Of a DNA stretch of 41,757 bases, positions 1 through 9,940 are shown one piece after another. Both the position numbers and the translations under genes were made by a program. Where the stretch lies: contig ML976982.1 in the NCBI GenBank assembly GCA_010015675.1, forward strand, positions 395,157 to 436,913. The letters are read 5' to 3'. Source of the DNA: Byssothecium circinans. Taxonomy: Eukaryota; Ascomycota; Dothideomycetes; Pleosporales; Massarinaceae. Each line of letters begins with the position of its first letter. Position 1 is the first letter of the stretch. The notes below the pieces were generated by a model. That model was not told where the DNA came from, made no database searches, and worked only from the letters and a program-made list of their open reading frames with translations.

Positions 1-1035
1 TTGCGTGGAGAGAAAACGCGTGATTTTCTGAGGGGTGGCCGATTTGGCGATGTGGCCGGAAACCCCTGGTGGCCGGAATCTATATAGGCTAGCTTAACCA
101 CTACCCATAAACGGAATACAATAGGCCTAATTCACTTAATAGACGACTCTAGCTCAATTAATTGGCTGTATTACTACGCTAAACCTATCGTATAACGCTC
201 TAGTCCTATTTGACTAACCTCACACTACTACCCCTTGAAAACGGGGTGGTGCATATGATTCCGCAAACCACCGATAACGACCGTACCTGGTGCGGGTTAG
301 TCGCCTGCTCTACTTTTAAGGGCAATTTTCGATACGCCTGTCATTCACCCTCCATTAAAATATAGCTCTTCAGGCAAGCGCAACATAGCAGGGCGGAATA
401 ATGCGGCGGGCGGCTCAGATACACCATACTGATGCTATTGGTATAGGGTCGTAAATTCCGACCAGCACTTGCGCGAATCCTACTGTCCTGGATGCGTTTG
501 CGGAGGGAATCGATCGCTAGTGCACCTGCTCGTGCGGTGACCCAGGAGTACCAAAAAACTTCAGCTCATATTTGCCTACACCCAACCAAGCCGTTTTAAC
601 CTCTTCCTACTCCTACGTAAAAGACCAGGCCTAGCTTTACAATTATATGTCTTGTTAAAGTTAAAGGAGAGTAATTAACGTGCTAGTTATTGTAGGCGGT
701 CTTTAGTGAGAGAGTATTGTGCTGGGCCAGGATGTCTCCAACCGGATTGGTATTAGCGGTCGGCCTTATCGGCTGATGGGGAAGAGTGCGCTGAGTTCGG
801 GAATACATGAGATGAGATCACTCTCACATACACATCTTTCTCATCCCTTACGATAACAACGTATCAATTATTAATCCCTCATTTTGGCTATCCTAGAATC
901 GAGTCCATGATCTTTGCCTGCGGCTTTGAAGCGACGGTCATCTTACGTTACAGCCAGTGTGCTTAGAACCAGACTTCAATTTAATTCCGACAACGCCCCT
1001 GCGGAGACATCATCCCAGCCTTCGAACTTCCGTTT
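1..1035. other. gene-free left end of window
   Basis: I see no credible coding region in this stretch. It begins with several TGGCCG-containing words close together (positions 36-75) and continues as AT-rich sequence with many stop codons in all frames. It contains one copy of a dispersed repeat (559-745), listed separately. The last part lies downstream of the small secreted protein gene on the minus strand and probably includes its 3' untranslated region. Confidence 0.6.
559..745 (-). repeat. dispersed repeat, copy A (inverted relative to copy B at 38680-38865)
   Basis: Read on the minus strand, this stretch aligns with 38680-38865 on the plus strand. The two share an exact 18-mer (AATTGTAAAGCTAGGCCT) and an exact 16-mer (CTTTTACGTAGGAGTA), and the flanks are similar. 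By eye about 85 percent of the central 100 bases are identical, with weaker similarity out to about 745. No coding capacity is visible. It is probably a small transposon-derived repeat, but I could not define terminal repeats or a target-site duplication. Confidence 0.75.
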
Positions 1036-1498
1036 TCAAGCACACGGTAGCGGAAACATCTCCGTGATGATTTTGTTTATAGGCGGAGTGTGGCATCCAG
1101 GGCATCGACAGTACTGCACATGCCATGAAGCAATCAGCAATTCATCCTTCTAAAACCTCTACCCCCATCGCATGCTCCTCATCGTTTCTCCATATTCATC
1201 CATATTACTCTTCGCAGCAAAAAAACGGAAAATCGGAGTAACCCACCTTCGTTGCACCAGGCAAATCTGAAGCAGTGCCAGGATACTCCAAGCACTTCAC
1301 CATCGACTCCTTGGTCAAATTACCCATGTTCTCCAGCACCTGCTGCGCGATACATTGACTCGAGTTTATCACGTCTAGGCACGCGTATTCGTCTTTTGGG
1401 CATCCGTCTGGGGCGCTCTGCTGCGCCAATGTGCATGCGAAAACGATGAAAAGGGCGCAACCGATGGGCGCAATCCGTAGTTGGTAGAACATTCTCAA
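1036..1498 (-). CDS. small secreted cysteine-rich protein (two exons)
   Basis: Predicted 109-residue secreted protein of unknown function. Exon 1 (1498-1247) encodes a signal peptide of about 25 residues ending near LAQQ, then a mature region. Exon 2 (1113-1036) encodes a YCRCPGC motif and a C-terminal PCA. The intron (1246-1114) starts GTGGGT and ends TGTGCAG after a CTGAT branch-like site, and joins the exons in frame. The mature protein has eight cysteines: C33, C40, C49, C69, C86, C88, C91 and C108. An even number suggests disulfides. Without splicing, the exon 1 frame ends in an unrelated FFCCEE tail, so the spliced form fits better. The spacing does not match the CFEM pattern, so I do not assign that family. 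Small secreted cysteine-rich proteins are often effector candidates, but nothing here proves such a role. Confidence 0.65.
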
Positions 1499-1971
1499 AA
1501 AAAAATGCGACGAGAGGTATCAGTTGTGGTTGTTTCGTGGTTGTAGCCCAGGAGGGATGAGATAAGGGAGATGCACGAAGTCTGATAATGGATGAAGTTG
1601 ACAGTGAGTTAAGTCAAACATTACTAGGACGATCGCGCCCCACCTCTGACATATCAATTCGCCCTCGCCCCACAGTATGCCTGGTTTGAAAGGCAATATA
1701 CATTGAGGTGAGATAATCCCAGTTCTGTGGTAGCTATATACATTTATATTAACATCGACCAATTGCACCCCTGCCTCCCTCGTCAACATCGCCGGAAGTG
1801 GATCCAAGTCAATCTACACTTCTCAATGCTTTGCTGCTGTATCGGCAATGAAACCCTTCAACTCAAAAAAGACGGTCTTGATCCTGTCTTATTCTAGGTC
1901 CTCTTTTCCACCATTCGTAGCGTTATCCATTCTTGTTCTTGTCGGCGCAGGCAACAAGCCAGCAAGACAAG

Positions 1972-3275
1972 ATGCAGTGGCCTACATTTCTCGTGCTGGC
2001 GTTCGTCATACCCAGCAGCGCTTTAGTTCGATTCCACTGCTCCCAACTCGTCACAGAACGGCTCGACCCGCTCGTTACACCAGGCTTAAACCCTTCACCT
2101 CATGTTCATCAAATCGTTGGTCAGTCTCTCCTTAATCTATAGCACTCTAACAGCTAACCATGACAGGCGGTGTATGGACCATAAGTCCCTCTTTTCAACA
2201 TACTTCTAACCGCCTACAGAACTCGTTCAATGCGACCATGAATCCAGAAAAAGACATGCCCACGGAGTCGACGTGTACCTCGTGCCAGTTTACAGAAGAC
2301 TTCTCAAACTACTGGACGTACGTGAGACTGTTGTTGGATATCTGCGCAATATATACTAATGCTATACACCAACGTCTAGGGCGGTTATATATTTCAAAGC
2401 CGCGAACGGAACCTACAAACGCGTTCCAAATGTCGGCAACAACCAATTTCGCAACGCAAAAGGCGGCCTGACGGTCTACTACATGTCGGACGCAATATAC
2501 GACGCGGAGCAAAAGTCCAAAGTCACCGCGTTCAAACCAGTACGACAAAAGTCCTCTAAAAGCGCTTCAGATCACTGACAGGAGTACCCAGGGGTTCCGC
2601 ATGTTCATCGGTGACATCTACGCCCGCACACTAGCAGAAGCCTCCCGCTTCCGCTACCTAACCTACACCTGCCTCGACATCTTCGTAACGCGCTCCCCCG
2701 AAACAATCGCCTTCCCCACCCGCAAATGTAAAGAAGGCGTCATGACCACGCTCCGCTTCCCCACCTGCTGGGACGGTGTCAATCTCGACTCGCCCGACCA
2801 CATGTCCCACATGTCCTACCCCGAAACCGGCACCTTCGAATCCCGGGGCCCCTGCCCTGCCACCCATCCTGTCCGCATGCCGCAGGTCATGTTCGAAGTC
2901 GTATGGGACACGAGGGAGTTCAATGAACTAGAGTGGCCGAAGGACGGCAGCCAGCCGTTTGTGTGGAGCTTTGGGGATGCGACGGGGTATGCGAATCATG
3001 CGGATTACGTGTTTGGCTGGAAGGGGAATGCGCTGCAGAGGATTATAGATACGCCGTGTCATTTTATGACGAATTGCTCGGTGGAGAGTAAGAGTCCGTT
3101 GCAGAGCGTGGATGAGATGAATAAGTGCACGCAGAAGGTGGTGGTGGATGAGACGATTGATGGATGTAGGTTTTATCGATATTTCTCGGTTTTGAAAGTT
3201 CGTGTACTAACTCTTGTAGGGCTTCCGGAGTTGCCGGGTGGCCATCAGGCACAGTACGGCCCAGTGTCTGCTTGA
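1972..3275 (+). CDS. DUF1996 family secreted protein (six exons)
   Basis: Predicted 346-residue protein with the hallmarks of fungal DUF1996 (PF09362) proteins: an N-terminal hydrophobic signal, VRFHCSQLVTERLDPLV, HVHQIVGG, NSFNATM, CTSCQFTEDFSNYWTAV, GGLTVYYM, VTAFKPGFRM, FPTCWDGVNLDSPDHMSHMS and a terminal DGWLPELPGGH. Exons: 1972-2119, 2167-2171, 2220-2317, 2380-2539, 2592-3165 and 3220-3275. All five introns are GT-AG and the total of 1041 nt keeps frame. The second exon is only 5 nt (GCGGT) and is needed to make the conserved VGGNSF. The start was chosen because the signal peptide begins there and nothing coding lies upstream in frame. The molecular function of the family is not firmly established; members are extracellular and common in saprotrophs and plant-associated fungi. 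The length is normal for the family. Confidence 0.85.
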
Positions 3276-3585
3276 TGGTGACAATGGTCCACCTAACTAG
3301 GGGGTACAAAGCTAACAAAGCTTATCTGGAGGGGTGTCAGTACACTTTGCCTTGACTCTAAGATGGGAAAGTCTAGAGTCCTAGAGCTACGTAAAGTGTC
3401 GAGCGCACTTTGTTCCTAGGAATTTACTCACTCTCCCGATTCTCGTAATGAGTAAGATTCACGCTCTAAATCCAGAAAGCAAAACCTTTTCGCTTGTGGA
3501 CAAGTTTACTGCTTCCCTAGCTCGCAATTTCATAGTCGCCAGAGTTATACACACTGGACCATTCCGCCTATACCTTTGCAACCAG
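3276..3585. other. intergenic between convergent genes
   Basis: Short convergent 3' space between the DUF1996 gene and the dehydrogenase gene. No ORF, hairpin or repeat stands out. Confidence 0.5.
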
Positions 3586-4935
3586 TCAAAATAAGCGTTC
3601 CACAATCCCCTTCACCCTCTCAAACACCTCCCCGCCCTCCGCGCCCGTCGCCCTCTTTACAATAACAGGTATCTGCCCCCTATCGACTTGATAATTCCTC
3701 AAATCATAATCAAGTCCCAAGTCCCTCACCAACCCCAAGACTCTTTCCCCCACCCTCTCAGCATCCTTCCGATAATCCCCACTCCCCGTCTCCCCAATAA
3801 ACGGCAACAACCTCGCGACCTGCTCTGCCGCCACCGGATCTTCCGCCTTCAACTTAACAACATGCCCTAGCGTCAAACAACTCGTAATCCCATGCGGGAT
3901 CCCATACGGACTCCCCAGCGCATACCCCAGTCCATGCGAAAGCCCTAGTCCCCCTTTAATATTGGCCCCCAAGAAACCCAAGCTCGCAAACGCAGCGAGC
4001 TGTAACCTCGTAATCACATCCTCGTCCTTCGGATCCTCCTTATACCTTCTCAGGTTCTCGAAAAGAGTCCCCGCAGCCTGCAAACACGTCCACCTCGTCG
4101 GCATCTCGGAAGCCGTGGGATGATACAGCAATTCGATCGCGTGGTCCATAGCCCGCATCCCCGTGCTCAACCATAACCTTTCTGGTGTATGTAGCGCAAA
4201 CCCCGAATCGTAAAGCACAACATGCGGAGCTAATTCTTTCGCCCTCACACCCGTCTTCACCCCCGACGAGTCAGTAAACCCTGCCATCATCGTGCATTCG
4301 GACGCACTCAGCGTCGTTGGGATAGCGATGTGGTACAGCCACTTTCCGCTCTTCTCACGCAAGCGGTAGGAAATCGCCTTCGCAGAGTCGATGGGACTTC
4401 CGCCACCAATACTAATAACAGTATCGACGCTGGAATCTTTTTCCACGAGCGCGGTGGCTTCGTCTAGCTGCGCGATGGGCGCGTGTTCGCCGATCTTGGA
4501 GAATGTGCCTGCGTGCCGTTGCGGAGCGAGGAGTTGTTTGACTTGTTTTACCAGCGGCGTTTTTGTGGAGAGTGAGGTGCCGGTGATGATGAAGGCTTTG
4601 CTGGTAGCTGTTGGGAGGCAGGATAGGAGGTAGGTGGAGACGGTTGTGGGGCCGTAGAAGAGCTTTTGGAGCTGTGTGGGTTGGTAGAGGCCTGAGAGGG
4701 GGTAGGTTGCGTCTGTCATTTTGGGCTTGGTTGGGTCTTTGTGGAGGAGTGGAGTGTTGGTGATGGCTCTCCGGAAGGAAAGGTTTTGTTCACGGGCTTC
4801 TCTTTGGATTGGGGTTTGAGGTTTACGGAGTGATGATGGAGCAGGGTTGTGGAAGCTCTGGAGCGGGGAAGAACGGATTGAGACGGAAGTACGAGCGGTT
4901 ATCGGGGGGTAAAGGAGACTCAATTTCGGAGGCAT
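3586..4935 (-). CDS. maleylacetate reductase-like, iron-ADH superfamily dehydrogenase
   Basis: Intronless ORF of 449 residues. The fold signature is clear: a GGGSPID dinucleotide-binding motif (177-183), AIPTTLSASE (204-213), RAMDHAIE (261-268) and GLSHGLGYALG..GIPHG (331-349), which fits the second iron-ADH signature. Maleylacetate reductases reduce maleylacetate to 3-oxoadipate with NAD(P)H at the end of hydroxyquinol-type aromatic catabolism. Compared with metal-dependent members, the usual D of D-x3-H is R261 and one usual His is Y338, while H265 and H348 remain. That agrees with the maleylacetate-reductase-like branch, but the substrate is inferred. The first 72 residues are rich in S, R and P without acidic clusters and could be a mitochondrial presequence. 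Alternatively translation starts at Met73 (codon 4719-4717), giving about 377 residues, closer to the family length. Confidence 0.82.
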   Translation of the reverse strand: MPPKLSLLYPPITARTSVSIRSSPLQSFHNPAPSSLRKPQTPIQREAREQNLSFRRAITNTPLLHKDPTKPKMTDATYPLSGLYQPTQLQKLFYGPTTVSTYLLSCLPTATSKAFIITGTSLSTKTPLVKQVKQLLAPQRHAGTFSKIGEHAPIAQLDEATALVEKDSSVDTVISIGGGSPIDSAKAISYRLREKSGKWLYHIAIPTTLSASECTMMAGFTDSSGVKTGVRAKELAPHVVLYDSGFALHTPERLWLSTGMRAMDHAIELLYHPTASEMPTRWTCLQAAGTLFENLRRYKEDPKDEDVITRLQLAAFASLGFLGANIKGGLGLSHGLGYALGSPYGIPHGITSCLTLGHVVKLKAEDPVAAEQVARLLPFIGETGSGDYRKDAERVGERVLGLVRDLGLDYDLRNYQVDRGQIPVIVKRATGAEGGEVFERVKGIVERLF

Positions 4936-5162
4936 TAACAGAATTTAACTTTACAAAACTATGGCAGCCATGGTGTAACTATTCGTAAACGGTCAGTGAG
5001 ATGGTGTGGAGAAAGGGTATGCATGACGTAATACATTCACGGCCTTATCCTCGAACCGAGGTTAGTGACTGAGCGCACTCAACATGGTTACACAACCCTT
5101 TAGCGGAAAAGGGATCTCGCGAAATAACAATACTATAAGGATATAACTCTACATACAGAGTT

Positions 5163-5243
5163 CTACGTGTTATGTCTACCTTGTGCAGGCTTTGGCTCTT
5201 TAGGCAGAGTACTACACGTTGTGTCTACCCTGGGTGAGCTTTG
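5163..5243 (+). repeat. degenerate tandem duplication, unit about 49 bp
   Basis: A segment beginning CTACGTGTTATGTCTACC is followed about 49 bases later by a related segment beginning CTACACGTTGTGTCTACC. Both run on to a similar CTTTG end. By eye roughly three quarters of 32 compared bases agree. No coding role is evident. Confidence 0.5.
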
Positions 5244-5653
5244 TAAACAATTTGATCAACATTATATCCGTAGATTCCGTTACTGCAAAAGGATACAACC
5301 TTCTTCACGGCCAATACATGTTGAGCCCTTCCCAAAGCATGCCCAAGTCCAAGAGCCAGGCCCCACACAGGCGTATACGCATTACCCTTCAACATAATCA
5401 TCTCATGCTTACATCGTCGTCTTGAGATAACCAGGACAAGACGCAGCCGCGTGCAGCAGATCCTAATCCAGGGAAACCTGTAACGTCTGATGTGAAAGCT
5501 TTGGATTCCATATAAACAACTCATAACGGGAGGAAAGAGAGAAAAGGGAAAGACAGCTAGGCGTGCTTCAAACTCGCGATGAGAAACCTAATTAAGCAGT
5601 AATAAGGAGAATCCAGCATAAGCCAGCGGCCTGTGTATGGCTCTCGTAGAGCA

Positions 5654-5830
5654 GAGAAAGTCAGCACTAAAATAGAAATTAGAAGGTAGTTTTTCAACAT
5701 TAATATTTTGTACAGCCCTGCTAGAATACGGACAGGGTCTTGAACACTAGTGCTATTGCCAGCCCCGCGAGAGACGTAATAAGATATCCCTCGCCTTACT
5801 AATTTCCTATCTATTATTAACCGCTCGCCG
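5654..5830 (+). repeat. decayed 5' end of the CCCH-element repeat family (copy 1)
   Basis: Starts GAGAAAGTCAGC and matches the 5' boundary at 13030 (GAGAAAGTCGG). The similarity includes a T-run near position +40, TTTGTACAGCCCTGCTAGAA, and further on CGTAATAAGATATCCCTCGCCTTA against CGTAAGCAATACGCTCGCCTTA, reaching the region of the CCCH start codon (GCCGAGATG against GCGCAGATG). The copy is AT-rich and carries no ORF, as expected for a mutated remnant. Confidence 0.6.
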
Positions 5831-5878
5831 AGATGATATTAAATAATCCTAACGTGATAATTATATTTGCCTCTTATA

Positions 5879-5970
5879 GAGAAAGTTGGCACCAAAGTAG
5901 AAATTCAAAGATCGCTTTTTTTAGATTAACGATTTGTATAGCTCTGCTAGAAGTTTGATAGGAACCTTAT
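5879..5970 (+). repeat. decayed end of the same repeat family (copy 2)
   Basis: Starts GAGAAAGTTGGCACC and shares AGAAATT, a T-rich run and GATTTGTATAGCTCTGCTAGAA with the copies at 5654, 13030 and (inverted) 15264. It follows copy 1 in direct orientation after 225 bases. Similarity fades beyond about 5970. Confidence 0.6.
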
Positions 5971-6439
5971 TGTAGGATTACTTGCTGCCTTCTACAGCCC
6001 CGCGAATATGGGCCAGATTCTATAAAAATACTAACCCTTAAGGAAGATGCTGTCGTAAGAATCTAGACGTAGGGCAGTATAAAGGCTATCACTATTAACC
6101 TCAGGAATTACTTGCAAGACGCAGGATAACGAGATTGAGATCGAGAGGTTGGAGACATACCTTAGCCTCCGCACTACCCTTTGCAAATGGTCGAGGTACG
6201 TGTAAGTACATACGTACATAGAATCATATGTCAGAAGCCGGGAGACGGTCTCCACAACATCCCAACTGAAATGTACTTAGGCTTCAACGCTAGTAATGTA
6301 TAGACAGGACCGCATATGCTCATGTTGGTCATGGTTTTCCGTGTCTCGTAAATGCACATCGATAGTGTCCGCCTTTTCCCCACCGATCACGCCGAAAAAC
6401 TGACCAAGAGCCAAGGATATCCAACCATCTGTCTCAGGC

Positions 6440-7503
6440 CTAGAAATCATCATTCTCCTCAGAGCCATCAAATTCCATCACCATATCAACCCAATTCCCA
6501 CCCCCATACTGGCATGCACTCGGACCTACCTTCTTGAAGCCATTCTTCTCATACCATTCGACAAGTCGGTCCCTGCAGATCAACGCGATTCTCTTCGCCG
6601 TGCCCGAATCGCGGATCCTTTGCGTCCAACCTCTCAACAGCACGCCACCCAGCCCTCGGGCATGAAAGTCGGGATGTACACACAGCGAGTGCAGACATAC
6701 AGTCTCACCGTCCTCGTTATGGCCTGTTGAGGGCGTTAACTGGTAGTTGGAACGCCAGTCTGAAGGAAAGGCCATGGAGTTGTCGGTCACGATGGGAGAC
6801 TTCGACTTTGTGGCAATGATATGGCCGAGGAGCACTCGTCTACGATCCGATGCTGACGAATCTACGCTGGGGAATTGGCGAGTTTTAACTATGGATGAAA
6901 TGGTACCGGAAGAGGTGGCGTATGCGGAGGTGAAGAGGCCGGAGCATAGTTCGCCGCATGTTCGCAGGCGGTATTCGATCTGGGCTGTCAGTGGAGTGCC
7001 TGGGATGGGATGGAAATGGACAGGAATATGCGATGCAGGGAAACGCGATCAGTGGGTTGAGGATTGACATTGGCGCATGGAGGAAGGCGATCGGGTAAAG
7101 TCAAGAAACAGATAGATTAACAGCTGCCCAAAGGTTGCACGGCAGCGAAGATGGGCATAAACACATGAAGCAAATCGCGGGCCGGAATATAAGGCTCACC
7201 TTTTCTCTCGACGCGGCTTCATTCGCGTCAAAGGCGGCGTGCTATCATGCGTGAGTAACGGGAATGCCGATTGAAGTGTTGAAGTCGCTTTACCTCGAGC
7301 CAGTCGCAGTCATCCACATCGTTCTGATTGAGAAGAAGGCAATACGGTTTTAGTTCGGCCAGCTTCTTGAAGCGGTCCTCCAAGAGGGTTGGTTTCCGGA
7401 AGAGAGACATTGGGCTTGATGCGGGGGAAGGGCTGTTGGCCTCCTGTTTCTCGAGCGCCGGCAGCGACTGTAGGGTCTTTTCGGCCAGCAGATCCCTCGG
7501 CAT
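6440..7503 (-). CDS. GNAT N-acetyltransferase, arylalkylamine-type (three exons)
   Basis: Predicted 263-residue acetyltransferase using acetyl-CoA. Exons: 7503-7294, 7241-7200 (42 nt) and 6979-6440. The introns of 52 and 220 nt are both GT-AG and all joins are phase 0. The joined product carries the arylalkylamine N-acetyltransferase-like core: LLNQNDVDDCDWLE, then HAAFDANEAASREK from the short exon, then IEYRLRTCGELCSGLF. The acetyl-CoA loop is HARGLGG (190-196), preceded by LHSLCVHPDF, and the C-terminal GNAT helix is WYEKNGFKKVG. Fungal relatives are often named polyamine or serotonin acetyltransferases, but the acceptor cannot be told from sequence. The first 31 residues are low-complexity, and Met32 (MSLFRKPT) is an alternative start. 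The gene is divergent from DDI1, about 1.1 kb away. Confidence 0.78.
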
Positions 7504-8585
7504 GGTGCTAGACTAGTGGAATCGGTCACCTGCGGGTTTCTGGAGGATGACTCGCGATACGAGTTTGGGTCTGCGCCGTGGTGTGTGCGGTGAGGCCGGG
7601 ATGCGGATGCAGTGGGGTTGAAGATGCGGCTTGGCGCCCGTTGTCGATCCTTCGGGTGGCTTTTAGTAGGGCTAGACCGGCCCATTGTGCAGTGCAGGTA
7701 AAGGTACAGGTACATAGATGTACATTGATGCATGTTGAAGTTGGAGGAACTATAGATACACTGGCCGTGTTCAAGGGCTGGTCGAGCAACGCGAGCAGGT
7801 GTTCTGCTCATTCAGAGGAGTCGGATCCAAGACTGAGGTCATACAGGCGGAGTAATCCGAAGTTTAAACTCAGCGGAGGCGTCTGCAGCTTCATGCTGTG
7901 CACACGGAAGAGCCCAAAAACCGTGGATTTATTTGCAGGTACCGGGTGCATTCACGTTCTACGTATGTAGTTGTAGGCAAGCGGTGTCGTCACAGAGTGC
8001 GAAGCTGTGCTGCCTCGCCCCGCCATCCCGTCTGCTGTCTGCTGTCTGCTGTCTGTCTGCCGTCTGCCTGCGATGCGCAACGATGCAGCTTTCACCGCCT
8101 GTCGCCAGTCTGGAGGCCGTTTCACGCCCGGCCGTCTTCCACGCCTGATGTCCGCCTTTAAGACGCCGTCGTAGCATCGCGTACCGCCCGCGATGGCCTC
8201 CACACGTTAGCTCCCCGCTTAGTCACATTACTTCCATTACTTCTACGGTTCGGCAGGTTCTACAGTCTTCTGCCCTCGGTGACTCGCGCAGGTACAATCG
8301 AAGCCGCGCCGCGCCAGGCAACCACTATAGACGGTTTGGGAGCTTTGCACGCTTCATCCGCCCTCGCCATCCAACCCTCCACCCCACCACAATCACCCTT
8401 CCACCGAGCCACCGTCACGTATCACCCTCTCATTCCGCTTTCACAATCACCTGCATTCACATCCACGCAAGGAGCCTCGAGTCGCCCCAGGTCGCCACCG
8501 GTACCTACATGTGAGCCTCCCCGAAACAGTCCCTGTGCTACGACGGCTAACCCAACTCCCTGTTGTAATAGACACATCCGCGGCC
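7504..8585. other. divergent promoter region between acetyltransferase and DDI1
   Basis: Shared upstream space of two divergent genes. It holds a CTGTCTG-type simple repeat (8030-8070) and a possible DDI1 5' UTR intron (donor GTGAGC at about 8511, acceptor TTGTAATAG at about 8572). Overlapping ORFs here on both strands are short, low-complexity and lack family features. No TATA-like element can be singled out with confidence. Confidence 0.5.
8030..8070. repeat. CTGTCTG simple-sequence repeat
   Basis: A run of TCTGCTG and TCTGTCTG words in the intergenic region upstream of DDI1. It is a microsatellite-like tract without coding meaning. Confidence 0.7.
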
Positions 8586-9940
8586 ATGCCACGCATCACC
8601 ATATCCATCACTGCGCCCGAGCAGTCCGACGACTCGGACCTCCTGTCCATGGAGCTGCCGCCCTCGCTGACCATCGAAGATCTCAAAGGCCTGATCGAGG
8701 CCGATAAGGGCCACCCTGCCGCCTTGCAACACCTCTACCTAAACGGGAACCCGCTCAACGCACAGAAACAGACGCTGGACGAGGCCGGAATCAGGGATGG
8801 CGAGATGCTCGCCGTGGTCGTCCGGCGGCGTGCAAACAACCCGCCCCAGCAACAGCGGCGGTCGGGCCTGGGTGACCCAGAGGTTGCGCGACTGAGCCTC
8901 TTGAGCAACCCCAGCACTCTCGAGGAGGTTAGACGGAAAAACCCTGTCCTCGCTGCTGCTGTCAACGACCCCCGACGCTGGCGAGATCTCTACTACCAGA
9001 TGTTTGACCAAGAAGACGAGCGCGAGCGGGAGCGCCAGCGCCAGATTGCCCTGCTGAACGCGGATCCCTTCAACATTGATGCCCAGCGCAAGATCGAGGA
9101 CATAATTCGCCAGGAAGCCGTCATCGACAATCTCCACGAAGCATTGGACAATAACCCCGAGGGTGAGTGCTCATACGTCTCAAGTAAATACGCAAATTCT
9201 AATGGATTATAGTCTTCGGCCGCGTCCACATGCTCTACGTCGACACCGAGGTCAACGGCGTGCACGTCAAGGCGTTCGTAGACTCTGGCGCCCAGGCCAC
9301 CATCATGTCCCCCGACTGCGCCGAGCGGTGTGGCATCAAGCGCCTCATGGACACACGCTTCGCCGGCCTGGCCAAAGGCGTCGGCACTGCTCGTATTCTA
9401 GGTCGCGTTCACTCGGCAGAAATCCTGGTCGGCGGCTTCCTCATGAAGTGCGCTTTCACCGTCATGGAGGGCAAGGACGTGGAGCTGCTGTTCGGCCTTG
9501 ACATGCTCAGGCGATACCGGGCCAAGATTGACCTGGAGAAGAATGCGCTCTGCTTTGAAGGCGTGGAAGTACCATTCCTGCCTGAGAGCGAGATTCCCAA
9601 GGGCTTTGAGGAGACGGAGCCTACCGTAGAAGGGCCCAACGGCACTCAAATTGGCGCTAAAACGGGAGCTGTAAAGGCGCCCTCAGGCGAGAGCTCAAGC
9701 GTCGCCGTGGGACCTCCACAAACTGCGTCGGCGTCAACGACCGCCCCGGCCCCGACCCCGGTCCCCGCACCTGCGCCAGTGAACGCACAACCCGAATCAT
9801 CATCCGCAAGCCAGCTACCTCAAAAAGACATCGACACGCTCATAGGGTTGGGCTTCTCACGGCAGGACGCCGTACAAGCGCTACAAGCCACATCAGGCAA
9901 CGTCGAGTTCGCCGCCAGCCTGCTCTTCTCTCGCCAGTAA
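8586..9940 (+). CDS. DDI1: DDI1-type ubiquitin-receptor aspartic protease
   Basis: Predicted 434-residue orthologue of yeast Ddi1, a proteasome shuttle factor with a retroviral-type aspartic protease fold. Order of domains: an N-terminal ubiquitin-like domain (about 1-77, starting MPRITISI), a helical region with an Arg/Glu-rich stretch (EDERERERQRQ), the protease domain with catalytic VDSGAQATIMS (Asp216) and LFGLDMLRRY, a Pro/Ala/Ser-rich linker, and a C-terminal UBA domain (about 395-434, IGLGFSRQDAVQALQATSGNVEFAASLLF). One 50-nt intron (9163-9212) splits the Val codon in NPEVFGRVHMLYVD and restores frame. An in-frame upstream ATG at 8511 would add 25 residues, but family alignment favours 8586 and the upstream part looks like a 5' UTR intron. 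All three hallmark domains are intact, so the gene is probably functional in handling ubiquitinated substrates. Confidence 0.93.

Larger units (their letters stand above)
4936..6439. other. AT-rich gene-free block with decayed repeats
   Basis: No convincing gene. Close to the dehydrogenase start lies a nested imperfect inverted repeat (about 4951-4979: TTACA...TGTAA around ATGGC-A-GCCAT). At about 5163-5243 there is a degenerate tandem duplication. From 5654 onwards two related repeat ends follow each other in AT-rich sequence broken by stops, which resembles old, mutated transposon sequence. The stretch after 6000 is downstream of the acetyltransferase gene and shows nothing else I can name. 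Confidence 0.55.

Noticed and set aside
1036..1498. CFEM domain in the eight-cysteine secreted protein
   Set aside because: Eight cysteines and a CxC-like segment are present, but the spacing does not follow the CFEM pattern.
6980..7070. Reading the acetyltransferase exon 3 upstream through a HPIPGTPLTAQ-like stretch
   Set aside because: That frame has no start codon before a stop. The spliced join AASREK-IEYRLRTCGEL matches the family and has good GT-AG ends, so the stretch is intron.
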